Notes under the pieces: model-generated
What the model was told of the DNA's origin: nothing
Database searches by the model: none
The model's input: the letters and a program-made list of their open reading frames with translations, nothing else
Translations under genes and position numbers: made by a program
Source of the DNA: Macrotis lagotis
Taxonomy: Eukaryota > Chordata > Mammalia > Peramelemorphia > Peramelidae
DNA length: 64,000 bases
Reading direction: 5' to 3'
Assembly: GCF_037893015.1 (NCBI RefSeq)
Contig: NC_133663.1
Span: forward strand, 224,333,064 to 224,397,063
Shown: piece by piece, positions 33,598-46,010 of the stretch
Layout of the letters: each line of letters starts with the position of its first letter
Position numbering within the stretch: position 1 is the stretch's first letter

Positions 33598-34084
33598 TTA
33601 TGATTTTTATATTGATTAATATATGTATAATGAATTTAATAATAATTTGGTTTCTATAGATATTTTTTATAAGTCTAGAAAACAATGAAAATAAAGTATT
33701 TCATTTTAATCATAGTAGGTCCTGGCCTAAACTGTGCTAAGTGAAGTGAAGTGGTATAAAATACATTATACCCCCAAAACTATAGAATCAACCCAATCAT
33801 TTCTGCAGGACTCCTCCTTGGATGGCCATAAGTGATAAAATCATTATTTTGTCCTGAATGACTTGTTCTGGGAGATCCCTCAAGTTCCAAATCTGATAGT
33901 TCTGAGAAACACCCTTCCACTCAAGATAAAAGAAAAGCAAGAAGGAGCTCCTAGAATGAAGTTATACCATGACTTGCAAATGGGTTCCTTACAAAGAAAG
34001 TGATTAATCACATGATACCTGATACCCCTGCTCTCTGACTCTGGTTTGCTTTGTCACGCCTAGGTTAGAGACTAGTGCATGTAT

Positions 34085-34300
34085 TCATATACAAGATGGA
34101 CACTGTATCAATATACACACACATATAGATCTGTATTGTAGATTTCATTTAGGTATGTCTGTACTTCATAGTATCCATATGGATATATCAATATACAAAT
34201 ATATGTGTATTCTATATAGCTATATATTGACATATGGTATGTATGTGGTGATATATCGATACATATCAATGCCAACATAAACACACACATTCCCCTAATA
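34085..34300. repeat. AT-rich TATA/CATA simple repeat region
   Basis: Degenerate dinucleotide and tetranucleotide repeats about 350 bp upstream of the CTPS2 island. The ORF across it is a low-complexity artefact. Confidence 0.7.
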
Positions 34301-34639
34301 CAATCCATACCTTACTTTCAAAATTGAACCACATAGAGGAGCTCCCTAGTGAATTTTCTTCTGTTCTCTTTGGTGAATTAAAAAAAAGTTACGACGGTCC
34401 CTTTTATTTTTTCCTCTAGGAAGTTGGAAGGGGACATTATTATTGCTAACTTCCTTTCTCCAACACTGTAGCAACAAAGCCCTTGCAGCCAGTTATCTAA
34501 GGCCAGTCAAATAAAGGAATGCAACACAGGTCATGCGTGGATTCGCTACTTTTTTAATCCATGCACAAGCTTTACTAAAAGCCAGACACAGTCCTGCGAA
34601 GTCCTGGGGCTGTGCAATAAGTAAGGTTCATCTGCAAGC

Positions 34640-35330
34640 CGAGTTGGGTGGGAAAGGAGGGCGTGATAGCAAAGTCAGCAAGCCGGGACGGGGGGAGGCG
34701 GGGAGGGCGGGCTCCGGATGGCGCCCCCGAGGCCCCCCGAGGCCCCCCGAGGCCCCGGGGCCAGAGCCCGGCGGCGGCGCCGCTGCCAGGTGAGCGCGGA
34801 AGCGGCCTGGGGGCGGGGCGCGGCGGGGGCGGGGCTTGCGGCCGCCGCCCCTCCCTCTCCGCTCCACCTCCGCGACTCCGGGCTCAGGTAATACTTTTCC
34901 GGAAGGCGCGTGGCCCGGGGCCCCCCTCCGGAGCCACGCGGGCCCCCGGGCTCCCCGTCCAGGCTCCAGGCTCCTGGGCACGCATGCATGCCTTGGGGCC
35001 CGGGCAGGACCCCCTCCTCCCCGCAGCCCTGGGCCTTTGCATTAGCGCTCCGCACCCCCTTCCTCCTCTGCAGCGCCCGAGAGGAGACGCTAGGACGAGG
35101 AGCGGAGGTGCAGGTCCCCGGCCGCTGCGGGGCCCGGCCGCGGGGCCCGGACTCCGGACTGGGCGCCGGGGACCCTCCCCCGGGACGGCCTCCTTTGTCC
35201 GGCCCCCTGGCCTCCCCCCAGCCCCGCTAGCGCCGCTCCTCCCCGCTTTTCGGCCAGAGTTAAGTCCTCCAAGGCTCTCCTCCCTCCTTCCTCCCTCCCT
35301 TGGGAGCCGGGAATCCCTGACCCCGGTTTT
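34640..35330 (+). promoter_or_regulatory. CTPS2: CpG island with CTPS2 promoter and 5' untranslated exon
   Basis: A second CpG-rich island, about 6 kb from the SYAP1 island, with several GC boxes (e.g. 34811-34818 and about 34826-34835) and no TATA box. Two good splice donors lie inside: 'ccag|gtgagc' after 34789 and 'tcag|gtaata' after 34887. Either could end the non-coding first exon that joins the acceptor at 37369. The long GC-driven ORFs over this island (up to 235 codons on the plus strand) are composition artefacts. Confidence 0.78.
34721..34757 (+). repeat. GC-rich 10 bp tandem repeat in the CTPS2 island
   Basis: The unit 'ggccccccga' occurs twice perfectly with imperfect copies on both sides, just upstream of the stronger splice donor. 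It lies in the presumed first exon or just before it. Confidence 0.8.
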
Positions 35331-36271
35331 GCAAGCTTCTCTTAAAATAATTTAAAAAGAGGGTGGGGGTGGGGAATAGGAAATGAACTCAGGTAGAGAG
35401 GTCCAGCCTGGGGGGGGGCTGGCTGGGTTGGGGGGGAAGATTGATCAGCTCCTTTGGCCACTTGCACCTGCTTCCCGGCAGTAAGCAAAGGAGAAAGGTC
35501 AGTGACCTCCTTTGCCTTTGTTTTCTCCCTCTTCTTTTCCTCCCCCCACCAAAAAAAGCCCCAAGACCATCTACCCTCTTGAGGACTACTCCCCCCATGC
35601 ATCAGGGAATGGAAGGAATGGCTGGCTTGGTTTAAGTTGTGCTCTTCCTCCTCCCTCTGCCCAGAGAAAAGTTTGTTGTTTTTAAACAGAACCCATAAGG
35701 AATGAGACTTGGGTTCATTTAGTTAGTTTGGAATGTTTTAGAATTCTAAAAGTAATAAAATCATTTAAATAATGATTGACATCATTATTATGTTGGAGGA
35801 AGTTTTCCAATAGATGAAGTCTCAGACACTCTTACTCTCTCTTAAACTAGAACTATGGGAGAAATTTTAGGGTTGTAAAACCTGATTAAGGCAAAACTTC
35901 TCAGAACTGTGGTGTGTGTTTGTGTGCAACTGAACTTCAAGCACAGTTTTATTTGGGACCAGACTTCATTTCAAAATTATTTCCTTACCCATGATAACAA
36001 AGTTCACGGTCATAAAATGCTTTAATGTTTCAAAAATACTTGTCTGAGAGAAACTTGTGAAAAGTAGGAAGAAGTTGTATTTGTATCTATAAATGACTTA
36101 CACTTCACAGGCATCCTTGTTCAAGTATATATTTTAAAGATCAGTTTTGATTTATTAGTTATTAACTATTGGGACAGGTTGATTTGGGAATGAGATTAAT
36201 TCAGAGCTTGGTGTCATAATCATTCCAGGGTCTATAAAGTACAAAAGGATCGATTCTCTCTTAGGCTTATA

Positions 36272-36299
36272 TTAGTGAGAGAGAGAGAGAGAGAGAGAC
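36272..36299 (+). repeat. GA microsatellite
   Basis: (GA)n of about 13 units in the CTPS2 first intron. Confidence 0.9.
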
Positions 36300-37368
36300 A
36301 CTAGCAGTATCAACAAGAGAATAGATCCATGGTGGAATGGGCAGTGGGGCAGGATGAAGAAACTGTCATCATAATGGGCACACCCCAAGCTTAAGACTCT
36401 AGAAACAGCATTCATAATGAAAGCTCACATTCATAAAATGCTTTCTAAAGCATTTTCCTCATTGGGAAATAGATGACAAATATTATCATCCATTTGATAA
36501 CCCCCTCCCCCCAAAAAAGATTTAGAGAGCTAAGTGACTTACTTTTTAAAAAATGAAATGTTTTGTTGAAACTTTAAAAAAAAATCATCTTTCTACAATG
36601 ACTTCCCTCCCCCAAAAAAGTATGTAAACCTTGGACTCAAACTAGAAAATTCAAAAGAACTTACTACATCAGAATTTCAAAAGCACCCATTTCTTCTAAC
36701 TTCTAATTCTATTTCAATAAGAAAACATTTACTGTCCCTCTACACCATGTATATTTTATGAGGGTGTAATAGACAGGTATCTTTAAATTAAAACTTGGCT
36801 TGGAAAGCAAAAGAAGGAAACATATTGGATATGTTGATACCCAGTTTTGGATAATTAGTAATAAGAATCTCAGATGGGAAATTGGGCAGAGCTAAGTCTT
36901 CCCAGAAGCTTTCCAAAATAAAGGGGTGAGGGTGGGGAACAGGAAGAGAAAATAATACTTTCCCCATATTTATCATACCCCCAAATCTTCTGGATGGCTT
37001 CCTAAATATGATAGGTCTAAATGAAGTATCCTGAATAAAAGAGGGCAGGTTCTTTAATTTTCTGATTTTTTTTTTTTGCTTATCAAAGCATGGTTATATT
37101 ATGAGTAGAGATGAATAGAATTTCTCCAAGAAAATAGATAACTCATCTTTACCAGTATAGAATACTTATCATTTTCTGCTGTTAAAGCAACAGTTAGTAG
37201 GGAGCCTGGAAACTAGGAGGTTTTTTTTTTTAAACTCTGATAGAAGTGAGTTTTTTTGAAATTCAGGGATAGGCTGTATTTTTTAAATTTGACTCAAAGT
37301 ATCCTTTTAATGAAAATAAACAGACAAATGGCATTCTTCCTGTGCTGTGAAACTGCTTTTTCTTTCAG

Positions 37369-37574
37369 ATTCCTGATTTGGGAACTGGCCTCAGGCCATT
37401 GGGCTCCAATGAAGTATATTCTGGTCACTGGTGGGGTCATCTCTGGCATTGGAAAAGGGATCATTGCAAGCAGCATCGGTACTATCTTAAAATCATGTGG
37501 TCTTCGAGTAACTGCTATCAAAATCGATCCTTATATTAACATTGATGCTGGAACCTTTTCACCCTATGAGCATG
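37369..37574 (+). CDS. CTPS2: CTPS2 first coding exon (residues 1-55, ATG at 37409)
   Basis: Acceptor 'tttctttcag' precedes 40 nt of 5' UTR, then ATG at 37409. The exon encodes [20 protein letters not shown] and then [20 protein letters not shown] and [15 protein letters not shown], ending 'catg|gtatgg'. The start is the invariant family start. Its context is poor (C at -3, A at +4), which would suit leaky scanning or upstream-ORF control. Confidence 0.97.
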
Positions 37575-40500
37575 GTATGGTAGAAAATATGGTTTTGTTG
37601 CCATATTTTTTTTTTTTTAGGAATGTTGGTGTATCTTTCTGAAGAACATTAAAAATTGGAATGAGAATGAGCTGTATTAGGATAGCCTAGCACCTTTTCT
37701 TTTGATTTTCTTGTGGTTTAGTAATTTTTAGTAATGTCTGATTCTTCCTGACCCCTTTTTGAAGTTTTCCTTTGGCCAAGATACTGATGAAGTTTGCCAC
37801 TTCCTTTTCCAGCTCCTTTTATAGATGAGGAAACAGAGGCAAATAGGGTTAAGTGACTTGCCCAGGGTCACACAGATAGGAAGTATCTGAGACCAGATTT
37901 GAACTTGGGAAGATTCAGTTTTCAGATTTTAGGCCCAGTTCTCTGGAACAGTTCCCTGTTCTTTTGGATCAGGGTTGCTCAGTTTCCTAGCTTCTAGAAA
38001 TTTCCTATGCTTATATTGTGACCATAGTGAGTTAGTTAAGAAAACAGAATTGACCTGTAGCCTGCAACTCTTTGTCCTTAGAAAGTGGCTCTTAATTTGG
38101 AAGTCAAAAAAAATTAGATCTCTGATATTATCAGTATGGGACACTTCCTTCTAACCACTTGAAGGTCAGCAAATACCCTGTAAACTGAAAAAAACTTGGC
38201 ACAATGAGAAGTTGGAGTCTATGATCACACAGCTAGTATGTATCAAAAGCAAGATTTGAATCCAGATTATCTTGACTCTAAGGTTCATCCTCTATCCCCT
38301 TGACCTTGTGAGTAGGGCCTCCTTCATTTGTTGTATTTGTTTCTCTATCACCTAGCACATAGAAGATACTTAATAAATGCTTTTTGATTTGATTTAAAAT
38401 TTCCGAATTTGGTGCCTAAAGTTGGCTGTAAAGAGACTTTTAAACTGTAAATTAAAAGTCTTGAATTACTCTCTTGTGTTTTTCTTTAAACATCTTATTG
38501 GGTTCACTTGTCAGATCTGAGGCCAATTCAAACCAATTTTACTTATAGTCCAATTCAGATTCAGTTAAGAGAGATCTAAGTTTATTCTAAAATCAGGTAA
38601 CTTTATCCCTACTATTTTTTTAGCATAGAAAAGTTGCTTGAATAATTTAGAATTGAAAATCATAAATGAGCAGTGTTGGATGAGCTCCAGGGGGAACCTG
38701 GAGAATGGGCAATTTGGGGTAGTTGGGAGATAAATATTGAATTAATATATTCAGAACAACCAGTGGGCCATTGTTGCTGGAGTATATGGGAGATGTTAGG
38801 GTTGTTCAGTTGCGTCTTACTCTTTGTGATCCCTTGGATTATGTTGTCCATGGAGTTTTCTTGGCAAAGATACTTGAATGGTTTTCTATTTCCTTCTCCA
38901 TTGGATTAAGGGAAACAGGTTAAGTGACTTGCTCAGGGCCACACAGCTCTTATGTGTCTGCGACTGGATCTGAACTCAGATCTTCTTGACTTCTGGCCTA
39001 GAGTTCTAGCACTGAATCACTTAATTCCACTTCACATTAAGTAGAAAAGTATTTAAAGTCTGGAAAGTTAGAAAGGGGCTAGGTTGTAAACTGATATAAA
39101 TGACAAAGAAGAGTTTATATTTAGTCGTAGAGATATATCCATTGAATTTTATTTTGAGAGAGAGAGAGAGAGAGAGACACGCACACACACACGGTCGGAC
39201 CTATATTTTAGGAAAATCACTTTGGCAGATATATGGAGGATAGATTGAAATAGGGAGAGAATTGAGGCAAGGAGACCAAAAGTCTATTACAATAATCTAG
39301 GCAAGAAGTTAGGAGGACCTGAACTCCATAGTGAGGTGAATAGAGGAGATGTGTGAGAGATGTTATAGAGATAGAAATGACAAGATTTGGCAGTTGATTA
39401 GATATGTGAGAAGTAAGTGATGAAACTAAGATTGTGAATTTGATTCTCTTGAGAGTTGGTGATTCACTTGTTAATAATAGAGAAATTTGGAAAAGGAGTG
39501 AGTTTTTTTTTTGCAAGGCAAATGGGGTTAAGTGGTAATTATTAAGTGTCTGAGACTGGATTTGAACCTAGGTACTCCTGATTCTCCAGGGTTGATGCTT
39601 TATCCACTGCACCACTTAGCCGCCCCCAGTAGTGAGTTTTGAGAGAAAGATGAGTTCTGCTTTAGATCTGTTCAAAATATCTAATAATGGGGGGCAGCCA
39701 GGTGGTACAGTGGATTGAGTACTGGCCCTGGAGTCAAGAGGACTGAGTTCAAATTTGTCCTCAGATACATACTTACCTAGCTGTGTGACCTTAGGCAAGT
39801 CACTTAACCCCACTGCCTTGCAAAAACCAAGAAAAAAAATCTAATAAGTAGTTGGGAATGTGAAAATGAAGCTCAAGGGAGAGTCATGGGCTGCAGATAG
39901 AGATCTGGTGATCTTTTACATACTGATTGATTTATGGACCTAACCTCTGGGGCATGAAGGGGCCATGTTAAAGAAAAAGAAGAGAGGCTCTAGGCCACCG
40001 TTAGCCATGTTGATGATGAATGAGCCAGCAAAGGAGACTGAGAAGATGATGTTAAATGCTATCAAGAAACATGAGGTTTGAGAAGAAGCCATTAAATTTA
40101 ACAACTAAGAGAGCATTGCTAAAAGCATTTCAATTCAGCAGTAAGCTGGGAGCCAGGATTTTGGAATGCTTAAAAGATGAAGAGGAAGATAAATGGAAGC
40201 ATTGAAGTAGATAGTCTTTTCAAAGAATTTGACTAACATGAGTTTGTGTGTTTTTGTTTTTGTTTTTGTATTTTTTAGGGATTGGAGAGATTTTTGGTAT
40301 GTTTGCAGTCAGCAAAGAAGGAACAAGAAAAGTTTGGAGAAAGGAAATAATATTAGACTCAGTCCTGTAGAGATGACAGATTATTTTAGTATAGGTTTTA
40401 AAAAAAATTTCTTTTATCATGCTTTTAAAATAATGTTAATATTAATCACAAAAGCAATTGTTCTTATACTTTTTGGAGTTAGTTTTGATGTCACAACTAC

Positions 40501-43500
40501 TTTCACCAAGTCCAGAAATGCTTGGTGATTTGAAAATTCACTTTTTTTTTTTTTTGGAGGCACTCAGGGTTAAGTGACTTGCCCAGAATCACACAACTAG
40601 AAGTACCTGAGATTGGATTTGAATTTAGCTCCTCCTGATTCCAAGGATAGTGCTTTATCTACTATACCACCTCTCTGCCCCTGAAAATTCACTTTTCAAA
40701 ATGAAATGAATTCAAAGAAAACCTGCTAATTTCACTGTTTTCCCAAAGTAATAATGTTTGTCCTTCATTCTTTTTTTAATTGATATTTTTTTTTCAATTA
40801 CATGTTTTTTTATTTAAAATTTTTTTTTATTAAAGATATTATTTGAGTTTTACATTTTTCCCCCAATCTTGCTCCCCCCCCCGCAGAATGCACTCTTGTC
40901 AGTCTTTACTTTGTTCCATGTTGTACCTTGATCCAAATTGGGTGTGATGAAAGAGAAATCATATCCTTAAAGAGAAGAGAAGTCTAAGAGATAACAAGAT
41001 CAGACAATAAGCTATCTGTTTTTTTCTAAATTAAAGGGAATAGTCCTTGTACTTTGTTCAAACTCCACAGTTCCTTATCTGGATACAGATGGTACTCTCC
41101 TTTGCAGACAGTCCAAAATTGTTCCCGATTGTTGCACTGATGGAATGAGCAAGTCCTTCAAGCTTGAACATCACTCCCATGTTGCTGTTAGGGTGTACAG
41201 TGTTTTTTTGGTTCTGCTCATCTCACTCAGCATCAGTTCATGCAAATCCCTCCAGGTTTCCCTGAAATCCCATCCCTCCTGGTTTCTAATAGAACAGTAG
41301 TGTTCCATGACATACATACACCACAGTTTGCTAAGCCATTCCCCAATTGAAGGACATTTACTGGATTTCCAATTCTTTGCCACCACAAACAGGGCTGCTA
41401 TAAATATTTTTGTACAAGTAATGTTTTTACCCTTTTTCCTCATCTCTTCAGGGTATAGACCCCAGTAGTGGTATTGCTGGGTCAAAGGGTATGCACATTT
41501 TTGTTGCCCTTTGGGCATAGTTCCAAATAGCTCTCCAGAAGGGTTGGTTGAGTTCACAGCTCCACCAACAGTGTAATAGTGTCCAGATTTCCCACATCCC
41601 TTCCAACAATGATCATTATCCTTCCTGGTCATACTGGCCAATCTGAGAGGTGTGAGGTGGTACCTCAGGGAAGCTTTAATTTGCATTTCTCTAATAATTA
41701 ATGATTTAGAGCATTTTTTCACATGGCTATGGATTACTTTGATCTCCTCATCTGTAAATTGCCTTTGCATATCCTTTGACCATTTGTCAATTGGGGAATG
41801 GCTTTTTGTTTTAAAAATATGACTCTGTTCTCTGTATATTTTAGAAATGAGTCCTTTGTCAGAATCGTTAGTTGTAAAGATCTTGGTTACATTGGTTTTA
41901 TCTGTGCAAAAACTTTTTAATTTAATGTAATCGAAATCATCTAATTGGTTTTTGGTGATGTTCTCCAACTCTTCCTTAGTCATAAACTCTTCCCCTTTCC
42001 ATAGATCTGACAGGTAGACTAGTTCTTGATTTTCTAATTCGCTTATGGTATTGTTTTTTATGTCTATGTCCTGTAACCATTTGGATCTTATCTTGGTAAA
42101 GGGTGTGATGTGTTGGTCTAATCTAAATTTCAACTATCCCAGCAGTTTTTATCAAAGAGGGAGTTTTTATGCCAATGGCCGAACTCTTTGGGTTTATCAA
42201 ACAGCAGATTACTATAATCATCTCATGCTTTTACGCCTAGTCCATTCCACTGGTCCACCACTCTATTTCTTAGCCAATACCAAACAGTTTTGATGACTGA
42301 TGCTTTCTTTATAATATAATTTTAGATCTGGTAGGGTTAAGTCACCTTCTTTTGCACTTTTTTTCATTAAGCTCCTAGAAATTCTCGACTTTTTATTTCT
42401 CCATATGAATTTACTTACAATTTTTTCTAACTCGTTAAAGTAATTTTTTGGAATTTTGATTGGTAGGGCACTAAACAGTTTAGTTTTGGTAGAATTGTCA
42501 TTTTTATTATATTAGCTCTACCTATCCATGAGCAGTTGATATTTGCCCAGTTATTTAAATCTAATTTAATTTGTGTGAGAAGTGTTTTATAATTGTTTTC
42601 AAAAAGATTCTGAGTCTGTCTTGGCAAATAGACTCCCAAATATTTTATATTGTCTGAGGTTACTTTGAATCAATTACATGTTAATGAAAGTTTTTCAACA
42701 TTCATCCACATGCATATGCCCTTCATTCTTGTAGAGGCTGTGACATAAGGGACATTGCCTCACTTTCTCCTCTGGAGCCATCTGGGTCCAGTGGCCAGAT
42801 TTGGATGAGGATGACTGGAGATGGCTCTGAATGTGAGGCACTCACATTAAATGATTTGCCCAAGGTCACACAACTGGTAAATGTCTGAGCTCCTCCTGAC
42901 TTCGGGGCTGATTCTGTACCCACTGCAACAGCTAGCTGCCCAATGTAATTGAAGTTGCATTGGGATGTTACAGGATTAGGGCACATGGCCTAGCTTGAGA
43001 ACTTAGACACAAGACAATTGCTGCCAAAGGAGGTGTTCAAGATGGCTTCTTGGCTTCTTTCTGCAATCCTGGGTTAATGGATTAAAATGAATTTTTAAGC
43101 AGGAAGTGAATCAATTGCATGTTAAGCACAGACAATTATAATCATGAGTTCTTTCAATGTTTCTCCTTTTTTTTGCAGCTTCAGAATAAGAGATGGCTGT
43201 CAGACAGAAAGAACACTTATGAGAATTATCGTGAGATATATAAGAGGGAGTCTGAATTGAATTCTCCATGCAATTGGATATTTTTCCACTATGATTTCCA
43301 GCACTGACAGTTGAGGTTTTTTATTGAGTTTGTCAGTGAGATGTTTAATTCTTCTAAAGTTCACCCATAATGAGAATGGTCCATGTTTAGCAAGTATAAT
43401 GGAGACCTAGAGACATTTCTTCTCAATTAATGGGAATGCTTCCAGTTGTGCTAAAAGAAATTTCTCTATTTTTTTTCCCATTATCTTTCTAAAAATTGAA

Positions 43501-45949
43501 GCTTTATTCAGGATAGCCTAATTCAAAATTTGGTCCTAGCAATTTCAAAGCAGAAGATGCTGGGACTCTGAAGGAAATTATTACCCTTTAAAAGTCTTCT
43601 GTGAAATGTGACGAGTTTAGGGGTGGCTAGGTGGCGTAGTGGGTAAAGCACCGGCCTTGGAGTCAGGCGTACCTGGGTTCAAATCCGGTCTCAGACACTT
43701 AATAATTACTTAGCTGTGTGGCCTTGGGCAAGCCACTTAACCCCATTTGCCTTGCCAAAAACCTAAAAAAAAAAAAAGAAAAAAAAAGAAATGTGACGAG
43801 TTTGGAAGAGTAAAATCCTAAGGAAAAGGAATTTTACATAAACAGATTCAGAAGACAATAATAGGTTTCATCAAAAGGACCATAATAAGGCATTTTCCTT
43901 AAAAAACAAAAAAAAAATCCAAAAAGCTATCTTCTCCATTTTATTAAAAAAATTAATTTTACATTTATCTTTTACTTTCCCACCCCCAACATTGAACAAC
44001 TTTTAAAAAAGAACTAAGAAAACCTTTATAACATATATTCATAGTCCAGGAAAACAAACATACATACTAGTCATGTTTAAAAAATGTGTGATATATTTTA
44101 CATTTTAAGTCCCTTAACTTTTTGGCAAGGGTTGAATATTCAATCATCAATCTTCTGATGATGGTACTTTATCATGGCATTGATCAATGTTCCAAAGTCT
44201 CTCTATACTATACCTTCTTCTTTTAGTTCTGTACTTGTCACTTGAAATCACTTTCTAGAATTCTTTCTGGTTTCTTCTTGAAATTGTTCATTTCTTGTTT
44301 TGCATGACTACATATTTATAATTTATGTCAATTTGCTTGCTTTCTCAATGAGAAGAGGGGAAAATTTGAAACTCAAAATTTGAAGAAAGAATGTTAAAAT
44401 TGTTTTTTTAGGTATAATTGGGAAAATAAAATAAAAAAGAAAGAATTCATTTCTTATTGCACAATTATATTCCATTAAATTCATATGTCATTTGTTTATC
44501 TAGTCCCACCAAAGATGGTATATATCCTCTTCATTTCTATTTTTGACTTCTATGAAAAAAACAGTCATTTCCCTTTTTACTAATAAGAGATTATTGCTAG
44601 AGATTGTAGTCAAATAAATTGACAATTACAGAAATTCTTTAAAATGTTTTTTGTCTCTAGGTTGTTTTTAGTGAAATAAAATGTACATATGTACATAGCG
44701 AAATAAAATGTACATAAATATACATGAAAACCCTACTTTTATGCTTCATTGCATAGTAGATATCCTAGTAATATCGGCAATCCCATGACCAGGCTAAGTT
44801 GAAACAATCATTATTGAGCAGCTAGGTGGTGCAATGGATAGAGCACCAGACCTGGAGTGTAGAACACTCATCTTCATGAGTTCAATTCCAAACTCAGATA
44901 CTAGCTGTGCTGACCCTGGGAAGTCACAAATATGTTTGCCTCAGTTTTCTCATCAGTAAAATGAGCTGGAGAAGGAAATGGCAAAACCACTCCAGTTCAT
45001 TGCCAAGAAAACCCTGAATAAGGTCACACGGGGTCAGACAGGACTGAAACAAGTGGACCACAGCCAGTATTTCTCATTAGTCTCTATGTTGGAAAAAGGA
45101 AAATCTTGTCTCCTACAAATTTTTTTCTTGATCTCTAGTGGTTTTTCTTTTCCTCTGATAATTATATCCATTTTATCATATATAGGAATGTGTATGTATG
45201 TATGTATATATGTATATCTAAATCTCTCTTTCTCTTTAGCTGGTTTGTACATAGTTGTTTTCTTGTTATCTCTCCCATTAGACTATAAGCTTTTTGAAGT
45301 CAGGGTTTATCTTTTGACTGTAATAGTTTCTGGCACAAAAGCAAACATTTAATAAATATTTACTGATTGACTGTCAGAGTTCCCTATATCAATGAAGTCA
45401 CAGGTCCCATCCTTATTCTTACTCCTATTGAAGTAAGATAAAGAGTTTTCATATCTATTAGGATGCTAAAAATATTTTTTGTTGTTGAATCCTTTTTCAG
45501 TTGTGACTGATTATTTGAAATTTTCTTGACAAAAATACTGGAGTGGTTTGCCATTTCTTTCTCCAGCTCATTTTACAGATAAGCAAACTAAGGCAAGCAG
45601 GGTGAAGTAACTTGCTAATTAGAGCTTGTGGCCAGATTTGAATTCCAGGTTTGGTATCTAGCTGCCCCAAACTTAAAAAAAAAACACCCCAATCATTATT
45701 TTAATCTTTTTTTTCCTAGGTGAAGTATTTGTCTTAAATGATGGTGGAGAAGTTGATCTAGACTTGGGAAATTATGAAAGGTTCTTGGACATTAACCTTT
45801 ATAAAGACAACAATATCACTACTGGGAAGATCTATCAGCATGTCATCAATAAAGAGAGGCATGGTGATTACTTGGGGAAAACAGTTCAAGGTATGCCCAT
45901 GAATCTTTTAGAACTGTTTCAGTTTTTAAAAATGAAGACTTTGATTTTG

Positions 45950-46010
<61 letters not shown>

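Larger units (their letters stand above)
40773..42719 (-). mobile_element. Short LINE 3'-end insertion, itself split by an L1
   Basis: Two pieces, 40773-40806 and 42683-42719, read together (minus strand) as 'gtggatgaatgttgaaaaac' and 'ttaacatgtaattgaaaaaa', matching the fragment at 19195-19310. The outer flanks are the 'ccttcattctt' duplication. Confidence 0.72.
40755..42945 (-). mobile_element. Older marsupial SINE split by nested insertions
   Basis: The start 'gtttgtccttcattct' lies at about 40757-40772 and the rest ('cttgtagaggctgtgacata', 'agccatctgggtccagtggc', 'gcaacagctagctgccc') at 42731-42943. The target 'ccttcattctt' is duplicated at 40762-40772 and 42720-42730. Confidence 0.78.

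Noticed and set aside
34648-35355. 235-codon plus-strand ORF in the CTPS2 CpG island
   Set aside because: Proline-, arginine- and glycine-rich product of a GC-rich island with overlapping ORFs in several frames. No family features.
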